Origin: Lysobacter silvisoli
GTDB lineage: Bacteria; Pseudomonadota; Gammaproteobacteria; Xanthomonadales; Xanthomonadaceae
Direction: 5' to 3'
Assembly (NCBI RefSeq): GCF_003382365.1
Contig: NZ_QTSU01000003.1
Location: 248,001-312,000 of the forward strand
Length of the DNA: 64,000 nt
Positions 17,780 through 27,025 of the stretch are shown here, one piece after another (within the stretch, counting starts at the first letter, position 1; each line of letters begins with the position of its first letter). The translations under genes and the position numbers were made by a program. The notes beneath the pieces were generated by a model. It ran no database searches. It was not told the origin of the DNA and saw nothing but the letters and a program-made list of their open reading frames with translations.

Positions 17780-17845
17780 CATGCCGGCGTAGTGTCACGG
17801 CCGCAGGCCGGCAAGAACGTTGCCCTTGCCCACCTACCGCGCCGC

Positions 17846-20359
17846 TCACGTCCCCCGCGGCTTGGCCCGATGCGTCGCCGTCGCCGTCCACGGATCGTCC
17901 GGCCAGGGATGCTTGGGATAGCGCCCCTTCATTTCCTTTTTCACTTCCGGGTAGGTGCGCTCCCAGAAGCCCTTGAGGTCCTGGGTGACCTGCAGTGGAC
18001 GGCCCGCGGGCGAGAGCAGGTGCAAGGTCAGCGGCACGCGGCCGTCGGCGATGCGCGGGGTGTCGGCCAGGCCGAACAGTTCCTGCAGCTTCACCGCCAG
18101 CACCGGCGCGGCCGCGCCGCTTTCCTCGTCGAAACCATAGTCGATGCCGCGCTCCATGCCGGAGGGCACCACGATGCGCAGCGGCGCCAGCGCGTCGATG
18201 CGCTGGCGCTGCGACCACTCCAGGCGCGAGCGCAGCGCCTCGCCCAGCTCGCTTTCGCTGAGCGCATCCAGCCGGCTCTTGCCGCTGAGCGCGGGCTTGA
18301 GCCAGTCGTCCAGCGTGGCCAGCAGCTGCGCATCGGACAGCTCGGGCAGGCCGTCGTCGCCGGCCAGTTCCGGCAGCCAGGCGCGCAGGCTGCGCACGCG
18401 CGCGCGCCACTGCCGCAGCGCGGGCGTCCACGGCAGCGCGTCCAGGCCGAGCTGGCGCACGGCATCGACCAGGGCGTCGGCGTAGCGCGCCGGGTCCGGC
18501 CGCGCCAGCGCGCGGCTGTCGAGCACGATGCGATCGAACCGGCGTTCGCGCACCGCGGCGATCGCGCGCGCGCCGGCATCCCAGACCACGCGGTCTTCGC
18601 TGACGAAGCGCTGCGGGAACTCGCGCTCCAGCCGCGCCTCGTCCAGCGGCGCGGCGCGCAGCACGCGCGCATCGCGCGGGTCGTCGCGCAGTTCGCTGAT
18701 CGCCAGCCAGGGTTCGCCGTACAGCGCGCTGTCGTCGAACAGGCGCGCGCTGCGGCCGTTGGCCAGCTGGTAGCGATACGGATCGCTGGGGTGCTGGCGG
18801 GCGATGCGATCGGGAAAGGCGTGCAACAGCAGATCGCCCAGCGCGTGCGCGGGCGCCTGGGTGGGCGGCGCGGCGTCCACGCGCAGACGGCGCCGCCACT
18901 GCTTGCTGGCCTGGTCCAACGCGGCCAGCGCCGAACGCGAGGCCTCGGCCGGCGCGCGGCCGGCGCGGAACGCGGCCAGCGCCTGCCAGCGCGCGGCCAG
19001 CGCATCGCCGCCCATGCGCAGCGGATCGCGCGCTTCCAGCAAGGCGGCCAGGTCGCAGGCCAGCGCGCGCTCGCCGGGATCGCTGGGCGCGAGCAGCATC
19101 GCCGCCAAGCGCGGGTGCGTGCCCAGCGCCAGCATGCGCCGGCCGAACGGGGTGATCGCGCGGCCGTCCAGCGCGCCCAGGCGTTGCAGCAGTTCGCGTG
19201 CCGCGGCCAGCGCGCCGCTGGGCGGCGGGTCGGGGAAGCGCAGCGGCGCATCGCCCCAGGCCGCGAGTTCCAGCGCCAGTCCGGCCAATTCCACTTGCGC
19301 GATCTCGGGCCGGCGCTGCGGTTCCAGCCGCTGCGACTCGGGCCACAGGCGATAAGCCCAGCCTTCGGCGACACGGCCGGCGCGGCCGGCGCGCTGGTCG
19401 GCCGAGGCCTGGGCGATGGCGACCACGTCCAGGCGGGCGAAGCCGCTGTTGGGGTCGTAACGCGGTTCGCGCGCCAGGCCGGCGTCGACCACCGCGCGCA
19501 CGCCCGGCAAGGTCACGCTGGATTCGGCGACGTTGGTGGCCAGCACCACGCGGCGGCGGCCGTCGGGATCGGGCTGCAGCACGCGCGATTGCTGCTCCAC
19601 CGGCAGCTCGCCGTGCAGCGCGAGCACGTCGACGCCGCGCACCGCCTCGCTGCCGGCGAGCGCGGCGTCGGCGCGCGCGATCTCGCGCTGGCCGGGCAGG
19701 AACACCAGCACGTCGCCGGGGTGCTGGCTCAGCGCATGCTCGACCGCGCGGCGGGTGTGGTGTTCGAGCTTCTCGTCGCGGCGCGCGGGGTAATGGGCGA
19801 TCGACACCGGATAGCTGCGGCCCGCGCTGCTCAGGCGCGGCGCGTCCAGGAACTGGGCCAGGCGCTCGCCGTCCAGGGTGGCCGACATCACCACGATGCG
19901 CAGGTCCTCGCGCAGCGAGGCCTGCACGTCCAGCGCCAGCGCCAGGCCCAGGTCGGCGGCCAGGTGGCGTTCGTGGAATTCGTCGAACAGCAGCGCGCCC
20001 ACGCCGTCCAGGGTCGGGTCGTCCTGGATCATGCGGGTCAGGATGCCTTCGGTGACCACCTCGATGCGGGTGCGCGCGGAGACCAGGTTTTCGAAGCGGA
20101 TGCGGTAGCCCACGGTCTGGCCGGCGGCTTCGCCGCGCTGGCGCGCCATGAACTGCGCGGCCGCGCGCGCGGCCACACGGCGCGGTTCCAGCATCACGAT
20201 CTTGCGGCCGGCGAGCCAGGGTTCGTCGAGCAGGGCCGGCGGCACCTGGGTGGTCTTGCCGGCGCCGGGCGGCGCTTCCAGCACCAGGCGCGGGTGCGCG
20301 GCGAGGCTGTCGCGGATGCGCGGCAGCAGGGCGTCGATGGGGAAGGCGGGGGTGCTCAC
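17846..20359 (-). CDS. hrpB: ATP-dependent helicase HrpB
   Basis: A DEAH-box-type RNA helicase of about 837 residues from GTG 20359 (MSTPAFPIDALLPRIRDS); a longer frame to 20434 has no better ribosome site. Motifs in order: Walker A EAPPGAGKTTQVP, DEFH in LLFDEFHERH, motif III VMSATLDGE, and the RecA2 motif QRAGRAGRVAEG, followed by helicase-associated and HrpB C-terminal domains ending with PLTLHLLSPAGRPLQVTQDL and a conserved KGFWERTYPEVKKEMKGRYP. It is divergent from tatD. Confidence 0.93.
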   Translation of the reverse strand: MSTPAFPIDALLPRIRDSLAAHPRLVLEAPPGAGKTTQVPPALLDEPWLAGRKIVMLEPRRVAARAAAQFMARQRGEAAGQTVGYRIRFENLVSARTRIEVVTEGILTRMIQDDPTLDGVGALLFDEFHERHLAADLGLALALDVQASLREDLRIVVMSATLDGERLAQFLDAPRLSSAGRSYPVSIAHYPARRDEKLEHHTRRAVEHALSQHPGDVLVFLPGQREIARADAALAGSEAVRGVDVLALHGELPVEQQSRVLQPDPDGRRRVVLATNVAESSVTLPGVRAVVDAGLAREPRYDPNSGFARLDVVAIAQASADQRAGRAGRVAEGWAYRLWPESQRLEPQRRPEIAQVELAGLALELAAWGDAPLRFPDPPPSGALAAARELLQRLGALDGRAITPFGRRMLALGTHPRLAAMLLAPSDPGERALACDLAALLEARDPLRMGGDALAARWQALAAFRAGRAPAEASRSALAALDQASKQWRRRLRVDAAPPTQAPAHALGDLLLHAFPDRIARQHPSDPYRYQLANGRSARLFDDSALYGEPWLAISELRDDPRDARVLRAAPLDEARLEREFPQRFVSEDRVVWDAGARAIAAVRERRFDRIVLDSRALARPDPARYADALVDAVRQLGLDALPWTPALRQWRARVRSLRAWLPELAGDDGLPELSDAQLLATLDDWLKPALSGKSRLDALSESELGEALRSRLEWSQRQRIDALAPLRIVVPSGMERGIDYGFDEESGAAAPVLAVKLQELFGLADTPRIADGRVPLTLHLLSPAGRPLQVTQDLKGFWERTYPEVKKEMKGRYPKHPWPDDPWTATATHRAKPRGT

Positions 20360-20536
20360 GCGGGTAAGGATACGCGGGCGGGGTTGGGGCAGATGCGGAT
20401 CTTCGTTGGAAGTGCAAGGCGATCTTGGGGTCATCGCGGCTTACGCCGCTCCACAAAACACCGCTTCCGTGGCTCTTGCTCAGCCGACGGATGGCGGCTT
20501 GCTAAACTGCGCGCTTTGCAACTCGGCAAGCCGCTC

Positions 20537-21331
20537 ATGCAACTGATCGACATCGGCGCCAACCTCACCCACGACAGCTTCGACCACGACCGCGACGCCG
20601 TGCTGCAGCGCGCGCGCGAGGCCGGCGTGAGCCAGCTGGTGGTGACCGGCGCCAGCCGCGAGCATTCGCCCAAGGCGCTGGCGCTGGCGCGCAAGCACCC
20701 CGGCCTGCTCTACGCCACCGCCGGCGTGCATCCGCATCACGCCACCGAATACACCGCCGAATGCGACGCCGAAATGCGCGCCCTGCTGTCGCACAGCGAG
20801 GTGGTGGCGGTGGGCGAATGCGGGCTGGACTACTTTCGCGATTTCTCGCCGCGGCCGGCGCAGCGGCGCGCGTTCGAGCAGCAGCTGCAGATCGCCGTGG
20901 ACACCCGCAAGCCGCTGTTCCTGCACCAGCGCGACGCGCATGCCGACTTCATGTCCACCATGCGCAACTTCGACGGCCGCCTGGGCGCGGCGGTGGTGCA
21001 TTGCTTCACCGGCACGCGCGAGGAACTGTTCGATTACCTGGACCAGGACTGGCACATCGGCATCACCGGCTGGCTCTGCGACGAGCGCCGCGGCCAGCAC
21101 CTGCGCGAACTGGTCAGGAACATTCCGGCCGACCGGCTGATGATCGAGACCGACGCGCCCTACCTGCTGCCGCGCACGGTCAAGCCGGCGCCTTCGCACC
21201 GCCGCAACGAGCCTATGTACCTGGCCCACATCGTCGAGGAACTCGCGCGCGACCGCGGCGAGGACGTGGCCGTCACCGCCGCCAACAGCAGCGCCACTGC
21301 GCGCGCGTTCTTCCGCCTGCCGGCGGCCTGA
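20537..21331 (+). CDS. tatD: TatD family metal-dependent DNase
   Basis: A 264-residue TIM-barrel hydrolase that closely follows the E. coli TatD pattern: MQLIDIGANLTHDSF, TAGVHPHHA, VAVGECGLDYFRDFS, HCFTGTREEL, GITGWLCDERRG and IETDAPYLLPR. TatD is a 3'-5' exonuclease of DNA/RNA implicated in repair of oxidative damage. It starts at ATG 20537; the very long open frame running in from 17792 is an artefact of GC-rich antisense sequence over hrpB. Confidence 0.93.
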   Translation: MQLIDIGANLTHDSFDHDRDAVLQRAREAGVSQLVVTGASREHSPKALALARKHPGLLYATAGVHPHHATEYTAECDAEMRALLSHSEVVAVGECGLDYFRDFSPRPAQRRAFEQQLQIAVDTRKPLFLHQRDAHADFMSTMRNFDGRLGAAVVHCFTGTREELFDYLDQDWHIGITGWLCDERRGQHLRELVRNIPADRLMIETDAPYLLPRTVKPAPSHRRNEPMYLAHIVEELARDRGEDVAVTAANSSATARAFFRLPAA

Positions 21332-21344
21332 GCCGCTCGCCGCT

Positions 21345-21602
21345 TCAGCGCAGCGCCTGCGCTTCCGGCCGCGGCGCGGTCGGCGCGATGCGGCTGTGCG
21401 TCTGGGTCTGGGCGACGCCCCGGTGCTCGCGCGCCGACGCCGCGGTGGCGGCGTTGTTCAAGGCCACCACCACCGCCAGATCGATGGCCGGATCGTAGGC
21501 CGACGGCGCCGGCGGCAGGCCCAGGCCGGCCAGCGCGAACGCGGCCAGCCCCAGCCAGGGCACGCGCCGCGACGGCGCGGCTTCAGCGCTGGTCGAAGTC
21601 AC
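21345..21602 (-). CDS. Small hypothetical membrane-anchored protein
   Basis: An 85-residue unrecognised protein from GTG 21602 with one hydrophobic segment (VPWLGLAAFALAGLGLPP) and a polar tail. It overlaps the end of the upstream exported protein gene by 20 bp, so translation may be coupled. It has no clear ribosome site; the call is tentative. Confidence 0.4.
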   Translation of the reverse strand: MTSTSAEAAPSRRVPWLGLAAFALAGLGLPPAPSAYDPAIDLAVVVALNNAATAASAREHRGVAQTQTHSRIAPTAPRPEAQALR

Positions 21603-22023
21603 CGCAGCCGTACCAGTTGGCGGTCTTGGCCGCGCCCGCGATCAGGGCGTAGTCGTGCGGCTTGCCGGCCGAATCCAGGCAGGGCTGGCCGGCCGGGGCC
21701 TTGGCGATGCGCACCACCAGCTCGCGCGCCTGGCCGCCGACGTTGACGCGCCCGATCAAGGCGTGGCGTCCGAGCTTCGGCTCGACCTGCGGGTCCGGCG
21801 CCAGGCTGCCGTAGGCCACGCCGACCAGTTGCGGCACCACCAGGTCGTAGCGCAGCGGCGAGCTGCGGGTGTCCACCACCAGGCCCCAGCCGGCGTTGCC
21901 GCCGCGGAACACCGGCGCCGGGTAGCCGCTGCTGCCCGGACCGGCGGAACGTACGTTTGCCGGCCAGGCGGCTGACACGGCGGCCAGGGCCACGGCGGCG
22001 GCCGCAACGGAGTAAGCGCGCAT
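21583..22023 (-). CDS. Exported hypothetical protein
   Basis: A 146-residue protein with a signal peptide (MRAYSVAAAAVALAAVSAAW) and two Cys likely to form a periplasmic disulfide (QPCLDSAG and WYGCGDFDQR). GGAG lies seven bases before the ATG. Family unknown. Similar layout (signal, β-rich body, terminal Cys pair) to the lipoprotein at 23569, but sequences are not obviously related. Confidence 0.65.
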   Translation of the reverse strand: MRAYSVAAAAVALAAVSAAWPANVRSAGPGSSGYPAPVFRGGNAGWGLVVDTRSSPLRYDLVVPQLVGVAYGSLAPDPQVEPKLGRHALIGRVNVGGQARELVVRIAKAPAGQPCLDSAGKPHDYALIAGAAKTANWYGCGDFDQR

Positions 22024-22139
22024 GGACGGCTCCTGCAGACGGCGACGGCGGTTTGCCGTCTATCGCTACAACGCGCGAGCGCGGCCGGCGTGAAGTCGCC
22101 TTCGTGACATCCGCCGTAGTGAATCCGGCCGGCCGGCGC

Positions 22140-23039
22140 TCAGGCCAGCGCGGGGGCGTCCAGCGCGGCCAGCTTGTCCGGGTTGCGCATGATGTAGATG
22201 CGGCTCAGGCGGCCGTGTTCGTCGTAGGCGAACGACAGCGCGGCCTCGACCTGGCCGTCGTGCTCCAGGATCGCCCCGCGCGCGCCGTTGAGGTCGGCCG
22301 GGCGCCAGTGGTACTCGCCCCAGAACTGGCGCAGCGCGCCCATGACGAAGTCCAGCACCTGCTCGCGCCCGCGCATCACGTCCAGGCGCGTGGGCACCTT
22401 GCCGCCGCTGTCGGCGCGCAGTTCGATGTCGTCGGCCAGCAACGCGGCGAAATCCTCGGTGCGGCCGCTGGCGATCGCGCGCTCGAACGCGCCCAGCAGT
22501 TCGTCCTGGCGCTGCAGCGGCGTGGCGTGACGCACGCCGGCGCGTTCCACGTGCGCCTTCGCGCGCGAGACCAGCTTGCGGCAGGCCGGCTCCTGCATGT
22601 CCAGGGTGCTGGCGATCTGCGGGTACGGCAGGTCGAAGATCTCGTGCAGCAGGTAGGCCGCACGCTCCTTCGGCGTCAGCCGTTCCAGCAGCAGCAGGAA
22701 GGCCGTGCTCAGCGAGGATGCCAGCGACAGCGCCGCTTCGGGATGGTCCTCGCTGGCGCTGTGGATGGGCTCGGGCAGCCACGAACCCACATAGTCCACG
22801 CGGCTGCGGTGGGCCGAGCGCAGCAGGTCGATGCTGCGCCGGGTGCACAGGGTGGTCAGCCACGCGGCCGGGTTGTCGATGGCGGCGTGGTCGGCCTCGC
22901 GCCATTTCAGGTAAGTGTCCTGCACCGCGTCCTCGGCATCGGCACGCGAGCCGAGGATGCGGTAGGCCAGCCCGGTCAGCAGGCCGCGCTGGCTTTCGAA
23001 CACGGCCGCGGCCTGCTGGGTGTCGGCGACTTTGGCCAT
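22140..23039 (-). CDS. ECF41-group (SigJ-like) RNA polymerase sigma factor
   Basis: A 299-residue ECF sigma factor with a C-terminal SnoaL-like extension. Sigma2 (about 10-75) includes GLAYRILGSRADAEDAVQDT, sigma4 (about 115-165) includes RLTPKERAAYLLHEIFDL, and the extension ends with the diagnostic NPDKL (RNPDKLAALD). The extension normally modulates activity in place of a separate anti-sigma factor. The ATG at 23039 overlaps the stop of the AhpD-like gene by one base (TGATG), so the two are translationally coupled. An ECF41-type promoter precedes the pair. The stress signal is unknown. Confidence 0.92.
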   Translation of the reverse strand: MAKVADTQQAAAVFESQRGLLTGLAYRILGSRADAEDAVQDTYLKWREADHAAIDNPAAWLTTLCTRRSIDLLRSAHRSRVDYVGSWLPEPIHSASEDHPEAALSLASSLSTAFLLLLERLTPKERAAYLLHEIFDLPYPQIASTLDMQEPACRKLVSRAKAHVERAGVRHATPLQRQDELLGAFERAIASGRTEDFAALLADDIELRADSGGKVPTRLDVMRGREQVLDFVMGALRQFWGEYHWRPADLNGARGAILEHDGQVEAALSFAYDEHGRLSRIYIMRNPDKLAALDAPALA

Positions 23040-23482
23040 CAGTGCCTCGACACCTGGATCCGGTTCCACAGATTGATCATCGCCACGTTCGACGTCAGCG
23101 CACCGATTTCATTATCGTTGAAGTGCTGGCGCAGGCGCGCGCGCAGCGAGCCCAGCTCGGTGCCGGGCTGCAGCCGGGTCAGGGCTTCGGTCCAGGCCAG
23201 CGCCGCTGCTTCGCGTTGACTGAACTCGGTGCAGGCGTCCCAGCCGGCCAGCGCCTGCAGGCGCTGTTCGCTCTCGCCGTCTTCCAGCGCTTCGCGGGTG
23301 TGCAGCTTGATGCAGTAGTCGCAGCCGTTGAGCTGCGAGGCGCGCAGCTGCACCAGGTGGCGCAGGCCGCGCTCCAGGCCGTGGTCGTCGATCACCCGGT
23401 GCACGCCGCCCAGGGCCTGCAGCACGTCGGGGATTTCGCGCTGGTAGTTGATCGGACGCGCGGCGGTGGCGGTGTCGTTCAT
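23039..23482 (-). CDS. Carboxymuconolactone decarboxylase/AhpD-like protein
   Basis: A 147-residue AhpD-like alkylhydroperoxidase-family protein. The active-site motif CDYCIKLH (CxxC plus nearby His) sits at about 60-67. Start at ATG 23482 (MNDTATAARPINYQ) just after an AG-rich ribosome site; a longer frame to 23572 would cross the ECF41 promoter. Proteins of this type are the most common partner of ECF41 sigma factors and are their main regulatory target; a role in redox stress is suggested by family only. Confidence 0.9.
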   Translation of the reverse strand: MNDTATAARPINYQREIPDVLQALGGVHRVIDDHGLERGLRHLVQLRASQLNGCDYCIKLHTREALEDGESEQRLQALAGWDACTEFSQREAAALAWTEALTRLQPGTELGSLRARLRQHFNDNEIGALTSNVAMINLWNRIQVSRH

Positions 23483-23524
23483 GTCGGTCTCCGGGGCTGA
23501 CGGATCATTCCGTCTTACCGGGTC

Positions 23525-23551
23525 GACGATCCGGCCCGCGGCGCTGTGACA
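23525..23551 (-). promoter_or_regulatory. ECF41-type promoter
   Basis: On the minus strand TGTCACA (23545-23551) is followed after exactly 16 bp by CGTC (23525-23528), the published ECF41 consensus TGTCACA-N16-CGTC. It lies 43 bp before the AhpD-like ATG, implying that the sigma factor transcribes its own operon. Confidence 0.85.
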
Positions 23552-23568
23552 TGCCGCGGACTCAGGCC

Positions 23569-24060
23569 TCAATACACCGCCAGGTCGCCGCAGCCCTGCA
23601 GCACGTCCATGCCTTCCACCAACACGCGCACGCTGTGCTGATGCGGGCGGTCGGCGTCGTCGATGCAGTCCTTGCGCGCGATCTCCACGGTCATGGACTT
23701 GGCGCCCTGGGCGGTCTCCAGGCTGCCGTTGAGCAGGATCAGCGAGCTGGGCGCGTCGGCCGGCTGACCCAGGTAACGCGCATGGCCGCTGGCGCGGTGG
23801 CTGCCGCTGCCCCAGACCAGGGCCACCGTGTGGTCGTCGTCGCCGGTGGCCTGGATCTCCACCGACCAGTGCTCGCCGTAGCCCTTGAACGCCGGCACCG
23901 GGCTGACCTTACCGACCTGGCCCGGCGCGATCTTGGCCGACGGGCCTTCGCTGCTGGCCACCGGCTTGGGATCGGCCGGCGGCGCGACCTTGTCGGCGTC
24001 GGTGGCGGCGCAGGCCGCCAGGCTCAGGCTGAGGACGGCGGTGCTGAGGACTGGACGCAT
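23569..24060 (-). CDS. Hypothetical lipoprotein
   Basis: A 163-residue protein with a lipoprotein signal peptide (MRPVLSTAVLSLSLAAC, lipobox SLAAC, acylated Cys17). The mature part is β-rich with VEIARKDCIDDADRPHQHSV and VLQGCGDLAVY, two Cys probably disulfide bonded. It resembles small membrane-anchored proteins of the META/COG3650 kind, but I cannot place it firmly. It ends 18 bp before the ECF41 promoter. Confidence 0.65.
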   Translation of the reverse strand: MRPVLSTAVLSLSLAACAATDADKVAPPADPKPVASSEGPSAKIAPGQVGKVSPVPAFKGYGEHWSVEIQATGDDDHTVALVWGSGSHRASGHARYLGQPADAPSSLILLNGSLETAQGAKSMTVEIARKDCIDDADRPHQHSVRVLVEGMDVLQGCGDLAVY

Positions 24061-24120
24061 GCGCGGGCTCCGTTCGCGGATCGGGGCGCCCAGTAGACCG
24101 CAGCTTGGGTGGCCGCTGGA

Positions 24121-24405
24121 TTAACGCGCGGCGACCGGCGGCGCGGCGGCCGCCGCCGGCTGCGACACGATGCGCACTTGTTGTGTCCCGGTGCGCTGGC
24201 AGGCGCGCGCGGCCTGCGCCATCAGCCGGCTGCGCACGGCATAGGCCTGGCCGAGGTTGTCGATCCCGGTCAGCTGCGCCAGCGCCTGCTGGCGCGGCAG
24301 CGCGGGGCGCTGGCAATCGACGGTGAGCGCGGCCGGCGGCGCGGCCAGGGCAGGCAGCGCGGCCAGGGTCAGCACTAGTAGCGGGGCGAGGGTACGCAGG
24401 TTCAT
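24121..24405 (-). CDS. Small exported hypothetical protein
   Basis: A 94-residue protein with a clear signal peptide (MNLRTLAPLLVLTLAALPAL, cleavage near ALA-A) and two Cys in the mature part. I start at ATG 24405; upstream in-frame codons are Arg/Ala-rich and unlikely. It is divergent from the CadC-like regulator and 60 bp upstream of the lipoprotein gene. Confidence 0.6.
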   Translation of the reverse strand: MNLRTLAPLLVLTLAALPALAAPPAALTVDCQRPALPRQQALAQLTGIDNLGQAYAVRSRLMAQAARACQRTGTQQVRIVSQPAAAAAPPVAAR

Positions 24406-24604
24406 GGCGTGGGGCCGGTGGCGCCGGACGTCCCGGCGCGCCCAGGCTCGCGCCGCCGCCGCCGCCGGTCTTGAGGCCCCCATGAGGAAGGTCACTGGGA
24501 AGGCTGAGGACGCAAACCTAAGCTTGGGAAACGCTTAGGCCGGGTCATCGCCGGCTGCGCGTAACCGTTAATGGCCCGTCCCCCCACCGGTCCCCGCCCG
24601 CCGC

Positions 24605-26557
24605 ATGAACTCCGACGCCCCCGCGCCGATCGCCTTCGGCGACATCCTGATCGATCGCAGCGGCCGCCGCCTGCTGCGCGGCGGCCAGGTGCAGGCGCTG
24701 GAACCCAAGGCCTACGCGGTGCTGGCACTGCTGGCCGAGTCGCCGGGGCGGGTCTACGCGCGCGACGAGATCCTGGACGCGGTCTGGGGCCACCGCCACG
24801 TCACTCCCGGGGTGTTGAACCGGGTCATGACCTTGCTGCGCCATGCCCTGGGCGAGGACGCGCAGTCGCCGCGTTACCTGCATACGGTGCATGGCTATGG
24901 GTACCGCTTCGATCTGCCGGAGGGGGCCGATACGCCGGCCGACCCGGCGCCCATGGCCGACCCGCCGCTGCGCCGCGAAAACCACCCGACCCCGGCGCGA
25001 TCCGGCGTCCGCCGCCAGTGGCTGATGGCTGCCCTTGCGGCGCTGGTGCTGGCCGCCGGCGCCCTGGCCTGGTGGCGCTACGGCGGCAGCGCCACCACGC
25101 CGCGCGTGGCCGATCCCGCATTGCGCAGCGAAGCCATGCCGGTGCTCGCGGTGCTGCCGCTGCGCGCATTGGGCGAGGACCGCCGCAGCCAGGATTTCGC
25201 CGACGGCCTGAGCGAGGAACTGATCGGCCTGCTCGCGCGCATCGACGGCCTGCGCGTGACCTCGCACACCTCCACCGTGCAGTTCCGCGACACCCGCCTG
25301 CCGCTGGCCGAAGTCGCGCGCCGCCTGCGCGCCACGCACGTGCTGGAAGGCAGCGTGCGCCAGGACGGCGAGCGCCTGCGCATCAGCCTACGCCTGGTCG
25401 AAGCGGCCAGCGACCGCACCCTGTGGACGCAGGACCTGGACCGCGAGTTCCGCGACATCTTCGTGATCCAGCGCAACATCGCCTACGCCATCGGCAACGC
25501 CATGCAGCGTCAGCTGAGCCAGCCGCCGCCGTCGCCGCCGGCCGACGAGGACCCGGCGCTGTACCAGCGCTACCTCATTGCGCGCAACGCCTCGCCCGGC
25601 GGCCTGCGCAACACCAACGCCGCTAGCCTGCCGTCGGAAACCGCGCTGCGCGCCTTGCTGCGCGAACACCCGGACTACGCCCGCGCCTGGGGCGCGCTGG
25701 CGGCCAAGCTGTGGCTGCGCTCGCTGGCCACCGAGCCCGGCCGCGAAGCCTTGCGCAGCGAGGCCGAGCAGATGGCCGCCACCGCCCTGCGCCTGGACCC
25801 GCAGCAACCCGACGCCCTGGCGGTGATGGCCAACCGCGCCTGCCGCCAGCAGCGCTGGCAAGACTGCCTGAGCCTGTCGCAGCGCTCGATCGCGCTGACC
25901 CGTTCGGAAGTGGGCTGGCGCGGCGCGCACGCGCAGCGGCTGGCGACCATGGGCTACGTGGACCAGGCCCTGCGCGAGATCGACGACACCCTGCTGATCG
26001 CGCCCTACGAGCCCTCGCTGCATTTCTGGCGCGGCCGCCTGCTCGACACCCTGGGCCGGCACGAGGAAGCACAGTCGCACCTGGCCATGGCCGACCCGGT
26101 GATGGCCCAGACCGCGCGCTACTTCAACGCGGTCTGGCGCCGCGACTACGCCACCGCCGCGCGCGTGGCCGAGTCCCTGCCCTCGGACCTGCCCTGGCGC
26201 GGCTCGGAAATCGCCGCCGCCGCGGCGCTGCGCGACCCCGCGCTGTGGCCCGCGGTACAGCCGGCCATCGACTACGCCGAACGCAACCCACGCTACGGCC
26301 AGGTCCATTACGACTTCACCCGCCTGCTGCTGCCCGTGCGCGATTACCCGCGCGATATCGCCGGCTTGGACGCGGTGCAGCGCGAAGGTTACGCGTCCTA
26401 TCAGTGGGTGCTGTGGCAGCCCGAGTCGCGCGAGCTGCGCCAGAATCCGGCGTTCGCGCAGTACCTGCAGCGCAGCGGCCTGCTGGCGTTCTGGCGCGAG
26501 CACGGGTGGCCGCGGCTGTGCAGGGCGGAGGGGCGGGAGGGGGTGGTGTGCGATTAG
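24605..26557 (+). CDS. CadC-like membrane-bound transcriptional regulator with TPR sensor domain
   Basis: A 650-residue regulator. Residues about 8-105 are an OmpR/PhoB winged helix (LEPKAYAVLALLAESPGRVY, HTVHGYGYRFDLP), about 137-158 a single membrane helix (WLMAALAALVLAAGALAWW), about 175-305 a FlgO/TolB-N-like domain (VLAVLPLRALGEDRRSQDF, LSEELIGLLARIDGLRV, HVLEGSVRQDGERLRISLRL), and the remainder TPR-like repeats in the periplasm. It should bind DNA from the membrane in response to an external cue. It is divergent from the small exported protein at 24121, a possible target. Confidence 0.87.
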   Translation: MNSDAPAPIAFGDILIDRSGRRLLRGGQVQALEPKAYAVLALLAESPGRVYARDEILDAVWGHRHVTPGVLNRVMTLLRHALGEDAQSPRYLHTVHGYGYRFDLPEGADTPADPAPMADPPLRRENHPTPARSGVRRQWLMAALAALVLAAGALAWWRYGGSATTPRVADPALRSEAMPVLAVLPLRALGEDRRSQDFADGLSEELIGLLARIDGLRVTSHTSTVQFRDTRLPLAEVARRLRATHVLEGSVRQDGERLRISLRLVEAASDRTLWTQDLDREFRDIFVIQRNIAYAIGNAMQRQLSQPPPSPPADEDPALYQRYLIARNASPGGLRNTNAASLPSETALRALLREHPDYARAWGALAAKLWLRSLATEPGREALRSEAEQMAATALRLDPQQPDALAVMANRACRQQRWQDCLSLSQRSIALTRSEVGWRGAHAQRLATMGYVDQALREIDDTLLIAPYEPSLHFWRGRLLDTLGRHEEAQSHLAMADPVMAQTARYFNAVWRRDYATAARVAESLPSDLPWRGSEIAAAAALRDPALWPAVQPAIDYAERNPRYGQVHYDFTRLLLPVRDYPRDIAGLDAVQREGYASYQWVLWQPESRELRQNPAFAQYLQRSGLLAFWREHGWPRLCRAEGREGVVCD

Positions 26558-26580
26558 GGCTCGCGGCGATTTGCGGCTTC

Positions 26581-27010
26581 GCGTGCCCTCACCCCAACCC
26601 CTCTCCCGTAAACGGGAGAGGGGCTAAAGCAGCAGCAGCGTCGGATGTGTTCCCTCTCCCGCCTGCGGGAGAGGGCTAGGGTGAGGGAGTGAGCGCGCAG
26701 CGCGAATGCTCTTGATCCTCACGCATACACCGAGCTCGCCGTCCCAAAAGAAGACCCGGAGGGCGACGCACAGGATGTGCGCCGTTTTTCGCTCGGGCAG
26801 GGATGCCCGATCGGAAAATCCCCGCGCACGCATCGATCTCGCACGGGAGCTCTGGTCAAGCGTTTTTCTTTGGTTACTTTCTTTTGACGCTTATCAAAAG
26901 AAAGTGACCCGGCCGCTTGCGGACGGAAGCTGTTGTTGTTGCTTCAACCAGCACACCCACACACCTTCGCGAGTTCGGAGCTAATCGCGGCTTACGCCGC
27001 TCCTACCCCA
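26581..27010 (+). repeat. Long multi-hairpin intergenic repeat, copy C
   Basis: Same order of modules as copies A and B, between the converging CadC-like and yadH genes. The first hairpin reads CTCCCGTAAACGGGAG, a paired change from CTCCCGCAAGCGGGAG in other copies. The GTTACTTTCTTTTGA stem is at 26873-26908. There is no gene in 26558-27025. Confidence 0.85.
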
Positions 27011-27025
27011 AGGCTGAAGAGGGAA

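Noticed and set aside
17792-20536. Very long plus-strand open frame leading into tatD
   Set aside because: It is antisense to hrpB and rich in Arg/His/Ala; it is open only because the sequence is GC-rich. TatD begins cleanly at 20537.
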